In this document: positions 17,920 through 25,542 of the stretch, one piece after another
Numbering within the stretch: position 1 is the first letter of the stretch
Layout: every line of letters begins with the position of its first letter
Assembly (NCBI GenBank): GCA_038255255.1
Contig: JBBSLL010000010.1
Location: 1-64,000, forward strand
From: JBBQNY01 sp038255255
GTDB lineage: Bacteria > Pseudomonadota > Gammaproteobacteria > Xanthomonadales > Ahniellaceae
DNA length: 64,000 bases
Direction of reading: 5' to 3'
The notes under the pieces: generated by a model
Told to the model about the DNA's origin: nothing
What the model saw: only the letters and a program-made list of their open reading frames with translations
Database searches by the model: none
Translations under genes and position numbers: made by a program

Positions 17920-18057
17920 TCAGTCGGCGGCGTCCTGCACTTCTTCACCCGCCTTCTCGACGTCCTTGCCGGCGCCTTCGATGGTGTTGCAAGCGCTCAG
18001 TGCGAACGCGGCGAGCAGCGCTGCGAGAAGCATTTTCGACAAATTCTTGTTCTGCAT
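17920..18057 (-). CDS. Entericidin A/B family lipoprotein (copy 1)
   Basis: 45-residue small lipoprotein. The signal peptide LLAALLAAFALSAC ends in the lipobox LSAC, and the mature part is CNTIEGAGKDVEKAGEEVQ with a short acidic end, the diagnostic entericidin pattern. In E. coli the EcnA/EcnB pair is a stationary-phase bacteriolytic toxin-antidote system; in most other bacteria the role is unproven. Start at the ATG at 18057. A longer reading from 18117 would precede a normal signal peptide and is rejected. It is followed by a strong terminator, and a paralogue lies 131 bases upstream. Confidence 0.88.
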   Translation of the reverse strand: MQNKNLSKMLLAALLAAFALSACNTIEGAGKDVEKAGEEVQDAAD

Positions 18058-18188
18058 GTTGACGACTCCTGGGAGTTGAGAGATGACGCACAAACACTTC
18101 GTATAAATGCCGCGCACGCTACCGCTAAAGGCGGCTGGAAGCGGCGCTGCATTGCCGGTCTACCCAGCAATGGTTTTCACCGTGAAAA

Positions 18189-18353
18189 TCAGCCCCTATG
18201 GTCTGAATTTGACTCGTGCGCCTCTTCCTGTACTTCCTCGCCCGCCTTTTCCATATCCTTGCCGACCCCTTCGACCGTGTTGCAGGCCGAGAGCGCAAAC
18301 GCTGCCGACAAGGCGGCCAACAACAAGCGGGACAACGACTTCTGATTCTGCAT
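18189..18353 (-). CDS. Entericidin A/B family lipoprotein (copy 2)
   Basis: 54-residue paralogue of the neighbouring entericidin: signal peptide, lipobox LSAC, then CNTVEGVGKDMEKAGEEVQE and a longer hydrophilic tail ending SNSDHRG. The signal-peptide and mature cores of the two copies are nearly the same, which indicates tandem duplication followed by divergence of the C-terminus. Start at the ATG at 18353, preceded by a GGAGGG-like sequence. Whether the pair acts as toxin and antidote cannot be read from the sequence. Confidence 0.86.
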   Translation of the reverse strand: MQNQKSLSRLLLAALSAAFALSACNTVEGVGKDMEKAGEEVQEEAHESNSDHRG

Positions 18354-18614
18354 GACACACCCCTCCGATCGAAAGTGAATGGAATCTAGCACAAGGTCCC
18401 TGACCGCGAGGAGGGGCGGCGGCGGGTTCCGCACTCCAGGTTTATGCGGCGGTTAAGGCTCGGGGTATGGGGCGCGATCAACCGCCCAATCGGCCAAAAG
18501 CGCTCCGGCCGGAACTGACCGTTGCGCCCGGCTCGATGGCTAGCAACCCGGGTCGTCCCGGGACAGGAGGGACTACAGACGGAGGACACCCCGCCTCCGG
18601 CTCCAGGAGCAGTC

Positions 18615-19406
18615 CTAAAGCAGTGCGAACCGGTCCGCGTCCATCCACGCGGGAAAGCGTTCGCGATGCGCTTCGAGCGCTGCACCGCCGAGATCCACCC
18701 GCGCGACCTGCGCCCGTGCGTCCAGCTCGATGAGCGGCTCGCCCTGGAAGTCGATCGCCGCGCTGTCGCCGGCGTAGTCGATCCCATTGCCGTCACGGCC
18801 GGTTCGATTGACGCCAACGGCGTAGCAGAGGTTCTCGACGGCCCTTGCCCGCAAAAGCGTCCGCCAGGGCGTCCTGCGCGCCTGCGGCCAGTTGGCCACG
18901 TACAGCACCAGGTCGAACGCCATGCGCCCGTCGTCCCCGCGCAGGTTCCGCGAAAACACCGGAAACCGCAGGTCATAGCAGACCAGCGGGCAGATGCGCC
19001 AACCGCGCCACTCCACAATCAGCCGGTCCCGGCCAGCGGCGTATCGTTGGTGTTCGCCGGCCATGCGGAACAGGTGGCGCTTGTCGTATACCCCATCGAG
19101 ACCGCTCGGCGTCGCCCACAGCAGTCGATTGAAGACCCGCTCCCCATCCCTGATCACGACGCTTCCGGTAATGGCCGCATCCATTTCGCGCGCCAGGTCG
19201 AGCAACCAGGCGACGCTGGTGTCCTGCATCGTCTCGGCCTGTGCCACCGCATCGTTGCTGAATCCCGACGTGAAGGTCTCGGGCAGCACCACCAGGTCGA
19301 CCTGTCCCCTCAAGGGCAGCACAAGGTTCCGGTAGTACTCCCGGTTTGCCTCGGGGTCGTGCCAGACCGTTTCGCCCTGGACGAGTGCGGTCCTCAAATC
19401 GCGCAT
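18615..19406 (-). CDS. yafV: Omega-amidase YafV (nitrilase-superfamily amidohydrolase)
   Basis: 263-residue nitrilase-fold enzyme with the complete Glu-Lys-Cys catalytic triad: Glu43 in LPETFTSGFS, Lys109 in VYDKRHLF and Cys143 in LVCYDLRFP. The family hydrolyses alpha-ketoglutaramate and alpha-ketosuccinamate, the side products of glutamine or asparagine transamination. Its start overlaps the end of the methionine aminotransferase gene by 13 bases, so the two enzymes of the glutamine transaminase/omega-amidase pathway are translated together. The Cys and the DKRHLF motif separate it from the Nit1/Nit2 and carbamoyl-putrescine types. Function inferred with good support. Confidence 0.9.
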   Translation of the reverse strand: MRDLRTALVQGETVWHDPEANREYYRNLVLPLRGQVDLVVLPETFTSGFSNDAVAQAETMQDTSVAWLLDLAREMDAAITGSVVIRDGERVFNRLLWATPSGLDGVYDKRHLFRMAGEHQRYAAGRDRLIVEWRGWRICPLVCYDLRFPVFSRNLRGDDGRMAFDLVLYVANWPQARRTPWRTLLRARAVENLCYAVGVNRTGRDGNGIDYAGDSAAIDFQGEPLIELDARAQVARVDLGGAALEAHRERFPAWMDADRFALL

Positions 19407-20542
19407 AGTTTCTCCGCGGCGGCTTCGAGCGTGGCATCGGACTTGGCAAAGCAGAATCGAACCAGCCGCTGCCCGACCGGCGCCGCAGCGTAGAACGCGG
19501 ACAACGGTATCGCGGCGACCCCGACTTCACGCGTGAGCCATTCACAGAACTCCGTGTCTGCCTGCCCGCTGATTGCGCTGTAATCGGCCAGTTGGAAGTA
19601 CCCTCCAGGCACGGGCGGCAAACTGAACCTGGAGTCGGCCAGCAGTGCGCGGAAACGGTCGCGCTTGGCGGCATAAAAGGCGGGCAGCTCCTGGTCGTGT
19701 TCGGGGAGCGTGTCGAGCACTTCGGCAAACGCATACTGCGCCGGCGTAAAGGTGCAGAAGGTCAGGAACTGGTGCACCTTGCGAAACTCGGCGGTTAGCT
19801 CCGGTGGCGCAATGCAGTAACCCACCTTCCATCCGGTGCAGTGGTAAGTCTTGCCGAAACTCGACACGACGAACGACCGCGCAGCGAGCGAGGCGTGCGT
19901 GAGCGCGCTCTGGTGCGGAACCCCGTCGAAAATGATGTGTTCGTAAACTTCGTCCGACAGCACCAGCAGGTCGTGCTTTTCCGCGAGCGTAGAGAGCGCG
20001 TCGAGGTCGCTGCGGGCGATCACGGCGCCGGTCGGGTTGTGCGGCGAGTTGATCATGATGAGGCGCGTTCGCGGGGTAACCGCCGCGGCAACCCGGTCCC
20101 AGTCGATCGCGAAACCGGGCTCCTGCAGCGGTACGTGGACGGCGCGCCCCCCGGACAATTCGATGGCGGGTTCGTAACAGTCATAGCAGGGGTCGAGCAC
20201 GATGACTTCGTCGCCCGTCGAAACCACCGCCGCGACCGCCGCGAAGATCGCCTCGGTCGCACCGGACGTCACGGTGATGGCTGATCCGGGATCGACCGAA
20301 ACGCCGTAGCAGCGCGCGACTTTCCGCGCGATCGCTTCACGAAGCGGCGCAATGCCGGGCATCGGCGCGTACTGGTTGCGGCCCTCCGACATCGCCCGCG
20401 CGAGAGCTTCACGCAGCTGCGGCGGCCCGTCGAAGTCGGGAAATCCCTGGCCCAGGTTGACTGCGCCGTGCTGCGCCGCGAGCTGCGACATCACGGTGAA
20501 TATGGTTGTGCCCACGCGCGGCAGTTTCGATTCGATCTGCAT
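19394..20542 (-). CDS. ybdL: Methionine aminotransferase (YbdL-type, PLP-dependent)
   Basis: 382-residue fold-type I aminotransferase related to YbdL and kynurenine aminotransferases. Seen: NLGQGFPDFDGPP at the N-terminus, the PLP phosphate and ring contacts (TSGATEAI, INSPHNPTG, SDEVYEHIIFDG), the Schiff-base Lys231 in SSFGKTYHCTGWKVGY, and the carboxylate-binding Arg near the end (LVRFCFAKSD). It likely transaminates methionine with alpha-keto acids in methionine salvage, with glutamine as donor given the adjacent omega-amidase. Start at ATG 20542. Confidence 0.9.
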   Translation of the reverse strand: MQIESKLPRVGTTIFTVMSQLAAQHGAVNLGQGFPDFDGPPQLREALARAMSEGRNQYAPMPGIAPLREAIARKVARCYGVSVDPGSAITVTSGATEAIFAAVAAVVSTGDEVIVLDPCYDCYEPAIELSGGRAVHVPLQEPGFAIDWDRVAAAVTPRTRLIMINSPHNPTGAVIARSDLDALSTLAEKHDLLVLSDEVYEHIIFDGVPHQSALTHASLAARSFVVSSFGKTYHCTGWKVGYCIAPPELTAEFRKVHQFLTFCTFTPAQYAFAEVLDTLPEHDQELPAFYAAKRDRFRALLADSRFSLPPVPGGYFQLADYSAISGQADTEFCEWLTREVGVAAIPLSAFYAAAPVGQRLVRFCFAKSDATLEAAAEKLCAI

Positions 20543-20587
20543 GTGTACCCGGAACTGGAAACCCGGCGCGATGCTACCGGATGGCCG

Positions 20588-22240
20588 TCAGCGCATCTTG
20601 GTGGTGCGCAGTGAGAGCAGGCTCGGCGGGGCGCGGAACTGTTCCGGCGATGCCAGGTGCCAGAACATCTTGAAGACCGCGTGGTCCGGCGTGCCATCGA
20701 CAAGCTCGCCAGGCTGCACGAAGTGGTAGAGCGACGCCAGGGATCGCACTTCGTTTGCCGACATGCGCCGGATCACGTGTTCCGGACCCAGTTGATCAGG
20801 GTGATCCAGTCCGGCCGCCTCGAGGAGTTCATGCAACGCACGCATGGTGTTGCGGTGGTAGTTGGCCACGCGCGTCGCTTTGTCTTCCACCACCAGCGCG
20901 CGGTAACGCTTCGGGTCCTGTGTCGTCACGCCGGTCGGGCAGGTGCCGGTGTGGCAGGTCTGCGCCTGGATGCAGCCTACGGCGAACATGAAGGCGCGCG
21001 CAGCGTTGCACCAGTCCGCACCCAGCGCGATGGTGCGTGCGATATCGAACGCGGAAACCACCTTGCCCGCCGCTCCGATATGGATGTGCCCGCGCAAGTT
21101 GAGCCCGACCAGTGTGTTGTGCACGAGCAGCAAGGCCTCGCGCAGCGGAGCGCCCACGTGGTCGATGAACTCGACTGGCGCGGCGCCCGTGCCCCCTTCA
21201 GCACCATCCACGACGATGAAGTCCGGCGTGATGCCCGTCGCCACCATGGCCTTGGCCACCGCGAACCACTCCCAGGGATGTCCGATGGCAATCTTGAAAC
21301 CGACCGGCTTGCCGCCCGAAAGATCACGCAGCTTCGCGATGAATTCCATCATCTCGATGGGCGTCGAAAAGGCCGGATGCGATGCCGGGGAAATACAGTC
21401 GGCACCCATGGGAATGCCGCGGGCGGCGGAGATTTCCTGAGACACCTTGGCGGCCGGCAAGACCCCGCCGTGGCCGGGCTTTGCACCCTGCGAAAGCTTG
21501 AGTTCGATCATCCGGACCTGGGGCAAACTGGCGTTGTCGCGGAAGCGTTCGGGGCTGAAGCTGCCATCGTCGTTGCGGCAGCCGAAGTAGCCACTGCCGA
21601 CATTCCAGACCAGGTCGCCGCCCGGCTCCCGATGGAAGCGCGAAATCGACCCTTCACCGGTGTCGTGAAAAAATCCTCCGCGCTTGGCTCCCGTATTCAG
21701 GGCGAGAATGGCATTGGGCGAAAGCGCGCCATAGCTCATGGCCGAGATATTGAACACGCTGGAGGAGTAAGGCTGGGTGCAGTCCGGTCCGCCAATCTGG
21801 ATCCGGAAGTCGTGACTCGGAATGTGGGTCGGCCGCATCGAATGGTTGATCCATTCATAGCCTGCCTGGTAGACCTGACCCATCGTGCCGAATGGGCGCG
21901 TGTCCAGGGCGTTCTTGGAACGCTGATAGACGAGGTTGCGCTGCAGGCGGGAGAACGGGATCTCCTCGACGTCCGACTCGACGAAGTACTGGCGGATTTC
22001 CGGACGGATTTCCTCGAAGAAAAACCGGAAGTGCGAGAGCAAAGGGTAGTTGCGCCGGATCGACTGCCGGGTTTGCGTGACGTCGCGGATTCCGACGACG
22101 GTCAGGAAACCCGTGGCCAGGAAAAGCAGCACCCAGTGGGGAGCGCGATACCCCAGTGCGAGCAGTGTCGCGGTCCCCAGGAATGCAACCACGACGACAA
22201 CGAACGCCAGATAGCGCGTCGGCAAAATTTGCGCGGACAT
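20588..22240 (-). CDS. Membrane-anchored FMN-binding glutamate synthase family protein
   Basis: 550-residue protein. Two hydrophobic segments lie in the first 50 residues (YLAFVVVVVAFLGTATLLAL and WVLLFLATGFLTVVGI), followed by the FMN-binding alpha/beta-barrel and Fe-S region of glutamate synthase large subunits. Recognisable: SAMSYGALSPNAILALN, HDTGEGSIS, IELKLSQGAKPGHGGVLP, VVDGAEGGTGAAP, and the Cys cluster CIQAQTCHTGTCPTGV that binds a 3Fe-4S cluster in GOGAT. It lacks the amidotransferase domain, so it cannot use glutamine by itself. The physiological reaction is unknown. Start at the ATG at 22240 with a GGGGAG ribosome-binding site; a longer frame upstream is unlikely. Confidence 0.86.
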   Translation of the reverse strand: MSAQILPTRYLAFVVVVVAFLGTATLLALGYRAPHWVLLFLATGFLTVVGIRDVTQTRQSIRRNYPLLSHFRFFFEEIRPEIRQYFVESDVEEIPFSRLQRNLVYQRSKNALDTRPFGTMGQVYQAGYEWINHSMRPTHIPSHDFRIQIGGPDCTQPYSSSVFNISAMSYGALSPNAILALNTGAKRGGFFHDTGEGSISRFHREPGGDLVWNVGSGYFGCRNDDGSFSPERFRDNASLPQVRMIELKLSQGAKPGHGGVLPAAKVSQEISAARGIPMGADCISPASHPAFSTPIEMMEFIAKLRDLSGGKPVGFKIAIGHPWEWFAVAKAMVATGITPDFIVVDGAEGGTGAAPVEFIDHVGAPLREALLLVHNTLVGLNLRGHIHIGAAGKVVSAFDIARTIALGADWCNAARAFMFAVGCIQAQTCHTGTCPTGVTTQDPKRYRALVVEDKATRVANYHRNTMRALHELLEAAGLDHPDQLGPEHVIRRMSANEVRSLASLYHFVQPGELVDGTPDHAVFKMFWHLASPEQFRAPPSLLSLRTTKMR

Positions 22241-22307
22241 GTAACTTCTCCCCTGCTTATGGGGATTGTGCCATGCGAGCGCCGCGCCGACCGAATCCTG
22301 CACACGA

Positions 22308-22332
22308 AGAGGCCGCCTGTGCGGCGGCCTCT
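22308..22332 (-). terminator. Hairpin downstream of the glycine-zipper gene
   Basis: Perfect 10-base-pair inverted repeat (AGAGGCCGCC and its complement) with a 5-base loop, lying 20 bases after the stop at 22353 on the minus strand. The sequence beyond the hairpin is not T-rich, so termination efficiency is uncertain. Confidence 0.55.
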
Positions 22333-22352
22333 GGTGTCTGGTGGAAACGGAA

Positions 22353-22799
22353 TCAGCGCATCACTTCACCGTAGCGGTTGACTCGCACGCTGCGACCGGG
22401 GTGGTAGGCGAGGCGTGTGCTGCGCACGTCACCCTGCCAGCGATAGTCCACGCGATAGGCGGTGGAGTCACAGCGATCGTGGCGCACCGAGCGACGATCG
22501 TTGTTCCGGTCGACCTTGCCACCGATCGCGGCGCCGGCCACTGCGCCACCCACCGTGGCCACTGCGCGACCCTTGCCACTGCCGATCTGGTTGCCGACGA
22601 GGCCGCCCACGATCGCGCCCACGATCTTTCCATCAGTATCGCTGTCGCGTTCCCGCGTTTCGTAGCGACATTCGTTGTTGCCGACCTGCGTTACCCGCAC
22701 CACATCGGCGTAATTCGCAGCGCTGACAGCCATTGGAGCTGCCGCCATGGCAATGGCCGCAGCCAGGACGCGCATGTTTCGATTAAACGTCGTGCTCAT
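22353..22799 (-). CDS. Glycine-zipper 2TM-domain exported protein
   Basis: 148-residue envelope protein. Signal peptide VLAAAIAMAAAPMAVSAA after a short basic N-terminus. The glycine zipper IVGAIVGGLVGNQIGSGKGR continues AVATVGGAVAGAAIGGKVDR around residues 70-110. A basic, Tyr-rich C-terminal part (VDYRWQGDVRS) is typical of proteins annotated as glycine zipper 2TM or Rickettsia 17 kDa surface-antigen family. Function unknown; association with the outer membrane or periplasm is inferred. The ATG at 22799 has an AGGAG sequence upstream; ATG 22775 is the alternative. Confidence 0.82.
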   Translation of the reverse strand: MSTTFNRNMRVLAAAIAMAAAPMAVSAANYADVVRVTQVGNNECRYETRERDSDTDGKIVGAIVGGLVGNQIGSGKGRAVATVGGAVAGAAIGGKVDRNNDRRSVRHDRCDSTAYRVDYRWQGDVRSTRLAYHPGRSVRVNRYGEVMR

Positions 22800-22885
22800 G
22801 TCCGTGCTCCTGCATGTCAGGCGAGGTGCCTGCATTTCACGCAGCGCATTTCAACAGTACGGGTCTGAACGTCGGGGTAGCGCAT

Positions 22886-23779
22886 TCACTTCCGTTCATC
22901 GGGCGGTTCTATCTGGATGAACGGAATGGCACCCGCTGTCACACCCGGTAACTTTCCGTCCCATTTCTCGATGGCGCGAAGTTGCGCCTCGACGCGCCGG
23001 AGTTCGATCAGCTCCGGGGAGATCACCTCGCGCTGGAGCCTCAGGGCCATCGCCTGGGCCTCGGCGTTCAACTTCTGCGATTCTGCTTCCGCCCTTGCCT
23101 GTGCGATGCGCTGCTCCGCCTCCACCTTGATGCGCTCGAGGTCGCGCTCCGCCTTGAGTTTCTGCTGTTCGGCCACGGTCTTCGCTTCGATGGCGTGCGC
23201 AAAGCTCTCGGAGAAGTGGAAATTGGTGATCGCGAATTCGTCGACGATGATGTCGTGCCGCATCAGCCTGACGCTCAGCAAGTTACGGATTGCCTCGGCG
23301 ACTTCAGGGCGTTTCGACACGAGCTGTTCGGCTGTGTAGCGGGCCGTGATCGCCTTCATCGCTTCCTGCACCGCCGGATCGATGATGCGCGGTGCGATGT
23401 TCTCGAAAGGTCCGAGTTCGCGATACACCTTGACCACCTTGGTCGGATCGATGTGATAGTTGAGCGCCACTTGCGTGGTCACGCGCTGCAGGTCACGCGA
23501 GGCTGCATCCCCGTCGGTGACGGATTTCTCGACGAGGATCGGCATCTTGTAGATGCGCTGCGCCATCGGCAGGACGAAATGTATGCCTTCGGTCAATGGC
23601 GGCTCGGAGGCCTTGCCGAAAGTCAGCTTCACCCCACGGAAGCCGTTCGGGACGATGGCGAACGGCTTGAACACGATCGCGGCGACCAGGATCGCCACAC
23701 CGATGATCAGCGAACCCCACAGGCTGCGCTTGCCTGCGGTGCCGGGTATGCGAGGGCGGGCCGAGAATACGTTGGACAT
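22886..23779 (-). CDS. Prohibitin/SPFH-domain membrane protein
   Basis: 297-residue prohibitin-like protein: one N-terminal membrane segment (residues 19-40, LWGSLIIGVAILVAAIVFKPF), then the SPFH/band-7 domain with VPNGFRGVKLTFGK, IDPTKVVKVYRELGPFENI and SVRLMRHDIIVDEFAITNFH. An Ala/Glu-rich coiled coil (AEQQKLKAERDLERIKVEAE) follows. The family forms ring or cage assemblies at membranes and often partners FtsH-type proteases, none of which is adjacent here. It is divergent from the APC permease gene. Start at ATG 23779. Confidence 0.92.
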   Translation of the reverse strand: MSNVFSARPRIPGTAGKRSLWGSLIIGVAILVAAIVFKPFAIVPNGFRGVKLTFGKASEPPLTEGIHFVLPMAQRIYKMPILVEKSVTDGDAASRDLQRVTTQVALNYHIDPTKVVKVYRELGPFENIAPRIIDPAVQEAMKAITARYTAEQLVSKRPEVAEAIRNLLSVRLMRHDIIVDEFAITNFHFSESFAHAIEAKTVAEQQKLKAERDLERIKVEAEQRIAQARAEAESQKLNAEAQAMALRLQREVISPELIELRRVEAQLRAIEKWDGKLPGVTAGAIPFIQIEPPDERK

Positions 23780-23844
23780 GGATCATTCCCCTGTGCGGTC
23801 GTGGCATTCTATTCCGCGCAGGCGCCCCCACCCGAGAGTCTTGA

Positions 23845-25182
23845 ATGGCGGCAGTGAACGAAGTTTCGACTGACGCGCCACTCGTCGCCGAGGAGGCCCG
23901 CCTGCGCCCTGTCGTGGGTCGCGGCGCACTCGCCGCTTCCATCGTCAACGTCATCGTGGGGGGCGGCATCTTCGTCCTGCCAGCAGCCGTGGCAGGCCAC
24001 ATCGGGGGCCTGGCGCCGATCGCCTACCTTCTCGGCGCGCTCGTCATCGTGCCGGTCGCCGTGTGCTTCGCCCTTTCGGGCCGCCGCGTATTGACCACTG
24101 GCGGTCCTTACGCGTACGCGGAGAATGCATTCGGGCCGTTCGCCGGGTTCCTTGCCGGGATCATGATGTGGCTCGGCAACGTCACCGCAAGTGCCGGCGT
24201 GGCCGTGGCGATGTACGGACAGTTGTCGCGGCTCTGGCCCGGTCTCGCGACGCCGGTCGCACGCGCCACGATCCTGAGCACCGTGTTCGCGCTCCTGTTC
24301 CTGCTCAACGCCCGCGGCATGCGCCTTGGGATGCGGGCGATCGTGACGCTGGCGGTCCTCAAACTCACGCCCCTGGTGCTCCTGGTCGCGATCGGGATCT
24401 GGTTCATCGATCCTTCGCAGGTGCTTCCCGCGCAACAGGCAGTCGACCCGGGTGCACTTGGCGCTGCGCTGGTGCTGGTCATGTTCGCCTACTCGGGCAT
24501 GGAAACCGCACTCACTCCTGCCGCCGAAATGCGCGACGCACGCCGCGATCTACCGACGGCGACTCTCTGGGCTACCGCTTTCGTGGTCGTGCTCTATTTC
24601 GGCCTGCAGGCCGTGGCCCAGGGCCTGCTCGGGCCATCGCTCGCCGGGGATGCCTCGCCGCTTGCCAGTGCAGCAGCCCGCCTGCATCCTGCTGCCGGCA
24701 CGGCACTGCTTGTCACCGCCGCCATCTCGATGCTGGGATTCCTGCAGGGCAACCTGGTCGGAACGTCGCGACTTATCTTTGCGCTGGCACGCGATCGGCA
24801 ACTCCCTGCGAGGCTCGCGCATGTCTCGCGCGGCACCGCCGTGCCTGTCGCGGCGCTTGCGGCTCACTCCCTCGTCGCATGGGGACTCGCGATGCTGGGC
24901 AGCTTCGGCACCCTCGCCCTGCTCTCCGGCGGCGCCAACTGCCTGCTCTATGCGATGGTGGCGCTGTCGGCCTGGCGGCTGGCGCGGCGCGACCCAGCCG
25001 CGTCACGGGGCCATCGGGCCCTCGAAAACATTGCGCCCCCTTTCGCCTTCTTTGCGCTGTGCGCCATTGCCGCGACGCTTGGCGCCACCGAATGGTGGGT
25101 GCTGCTCGCCAGCATCGCGGCCATCAGCGTGGTGTACGCGCTCGGCAGGATGGTGCGCGGCCGCGACCCGGTTCCCAAGTAA
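23845..25182 (+). CDS. APC-family amino acid permease
   Basis: 445-residue polytopic protein, about 12 hydrophobic segments. The first helix holds the APC substrate-binding signature IVNVIVGGGIFVLP, followed by TTGGPYAYAENAFGPFAGFL. Further features are SGMETALTPAAEMRDARRDL and LGFLQGNLVGTSRLIFALARD, which match the acidic/neutral amino acid APC (amino acid-polyamine-organocation) transporters. Substrate cannot be assigned. ATG at 23845, 65 bases from the divergent prohibitin gene. The small DUF6116-like gene follows 33 bases downstream. Confidence 0.9.
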   Translation: MAAVNEVSTDAPLVAEEARLRPVVGRGALAASIVNVIVGGGIFVLPAAVAGHIGGLAPIAYLLGALVIVPVAVCFALSGRRVLTTGGPYAYAENAFGPFAGFLAGIMMWLGNVTASAGVAVAMYGQLSRLWPGLATPVARATILSTVFALLFLLNARGMRLGMRAIVTLAVLKLTPLVLLVAIGIWFIDPSQVLPAQQAVDPGALGAALVLVMFAYSGMETALTPAAEMRDARRDLPTATLWATAFVVVLYFGLQAVAQGLLGPSLAGDASPLASAAARLHPAAGTALLVTAAISMLGFLQGNLVGTSRLIFALARDRQLPARLAHVSRGTAVPVAALAAHSLVAWGLAMLGSFGTLALLSGGANCLLYAMVALSAWRLARRDPAASRGHRALENIAPPFAFFALCAIAATLGATEWWVLLASIAAISVVYALGRMVRGRDPVPK

Positions 25183-25215
25183 CGTGCTTCGCCTTCCACC
25201 CGCAGCGGAACTCCA

Positions 25216-25452
25216 ATGAACCCCATCGCCCTCGTGCTCGCATTTGCCCGACGCCTGCGGTTTCCGCAGTTGTTCGTGCTGGTGGCCGCCCTGTTCATCG
25301 CCGACGTGATCGTGCCGGATGTCATTCCCTTCATCGACGAAATACTGCTCGGGCTCGCGACGCTGCTGCTGGGCAGCTGGAAGGAGAAACGCGAGACACT
25401 GTACGAGAACGAACGAACGCCTCGCAGCCGTGCGCGATCGGCGCCGCGCTGA
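25216..25452 (+). CDS. Small membrane protein of the DUF6116-like family
   Basis: 78-residue protein with a hydrophobic core RFPQLFVLVAALFIADVIVP and a second stretch containing IPFIDEILLGLATLLLGSW, followed by a basic tail. The RxRFPxLF...PDxxPFxDExLLGL pattern recalls small conserved proteins of Xanthomonadales annotated as DUF6116. This family assignment is from memory. Function unknown. It lies 33 bases after the permease and 90 bases before mgtE, so the three may form a transport-related unit. Confidence 0.75.
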   Translation: MNPIALVLAFARRLRFPQLFVLVAALFIADVIVPDVIPFIDEILLGLATLLLGSWKEKRETLYENERTPRSRARSAPR

Positions 25453-25542
25453 CCGTGGCGCAGTGCTGGTGCGGAGCTCCGCTACGGGACTGAAAGGGCG
25501 TCGCGCAGGCAGCGGGTCAATCCAACCGGGGAACGTTTCGCC

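Noticed and set aside
18548..18600. GC-rich short palindromes (CCCGGG repeats) upstream of the entericidin genes as a possible operator or terminator
   Set aside because: Stems are only six base pairs and no T-run follows; such repeats are expected by chance in this base composition.
20657..22381. 574-codon plus-strand frame antisense to the glutamate-synthase-like gene
   Set aside because: Composition is typical of an antisense shadow, and the real gene on the minus strand has clear motifs and a ribosome-binding site.
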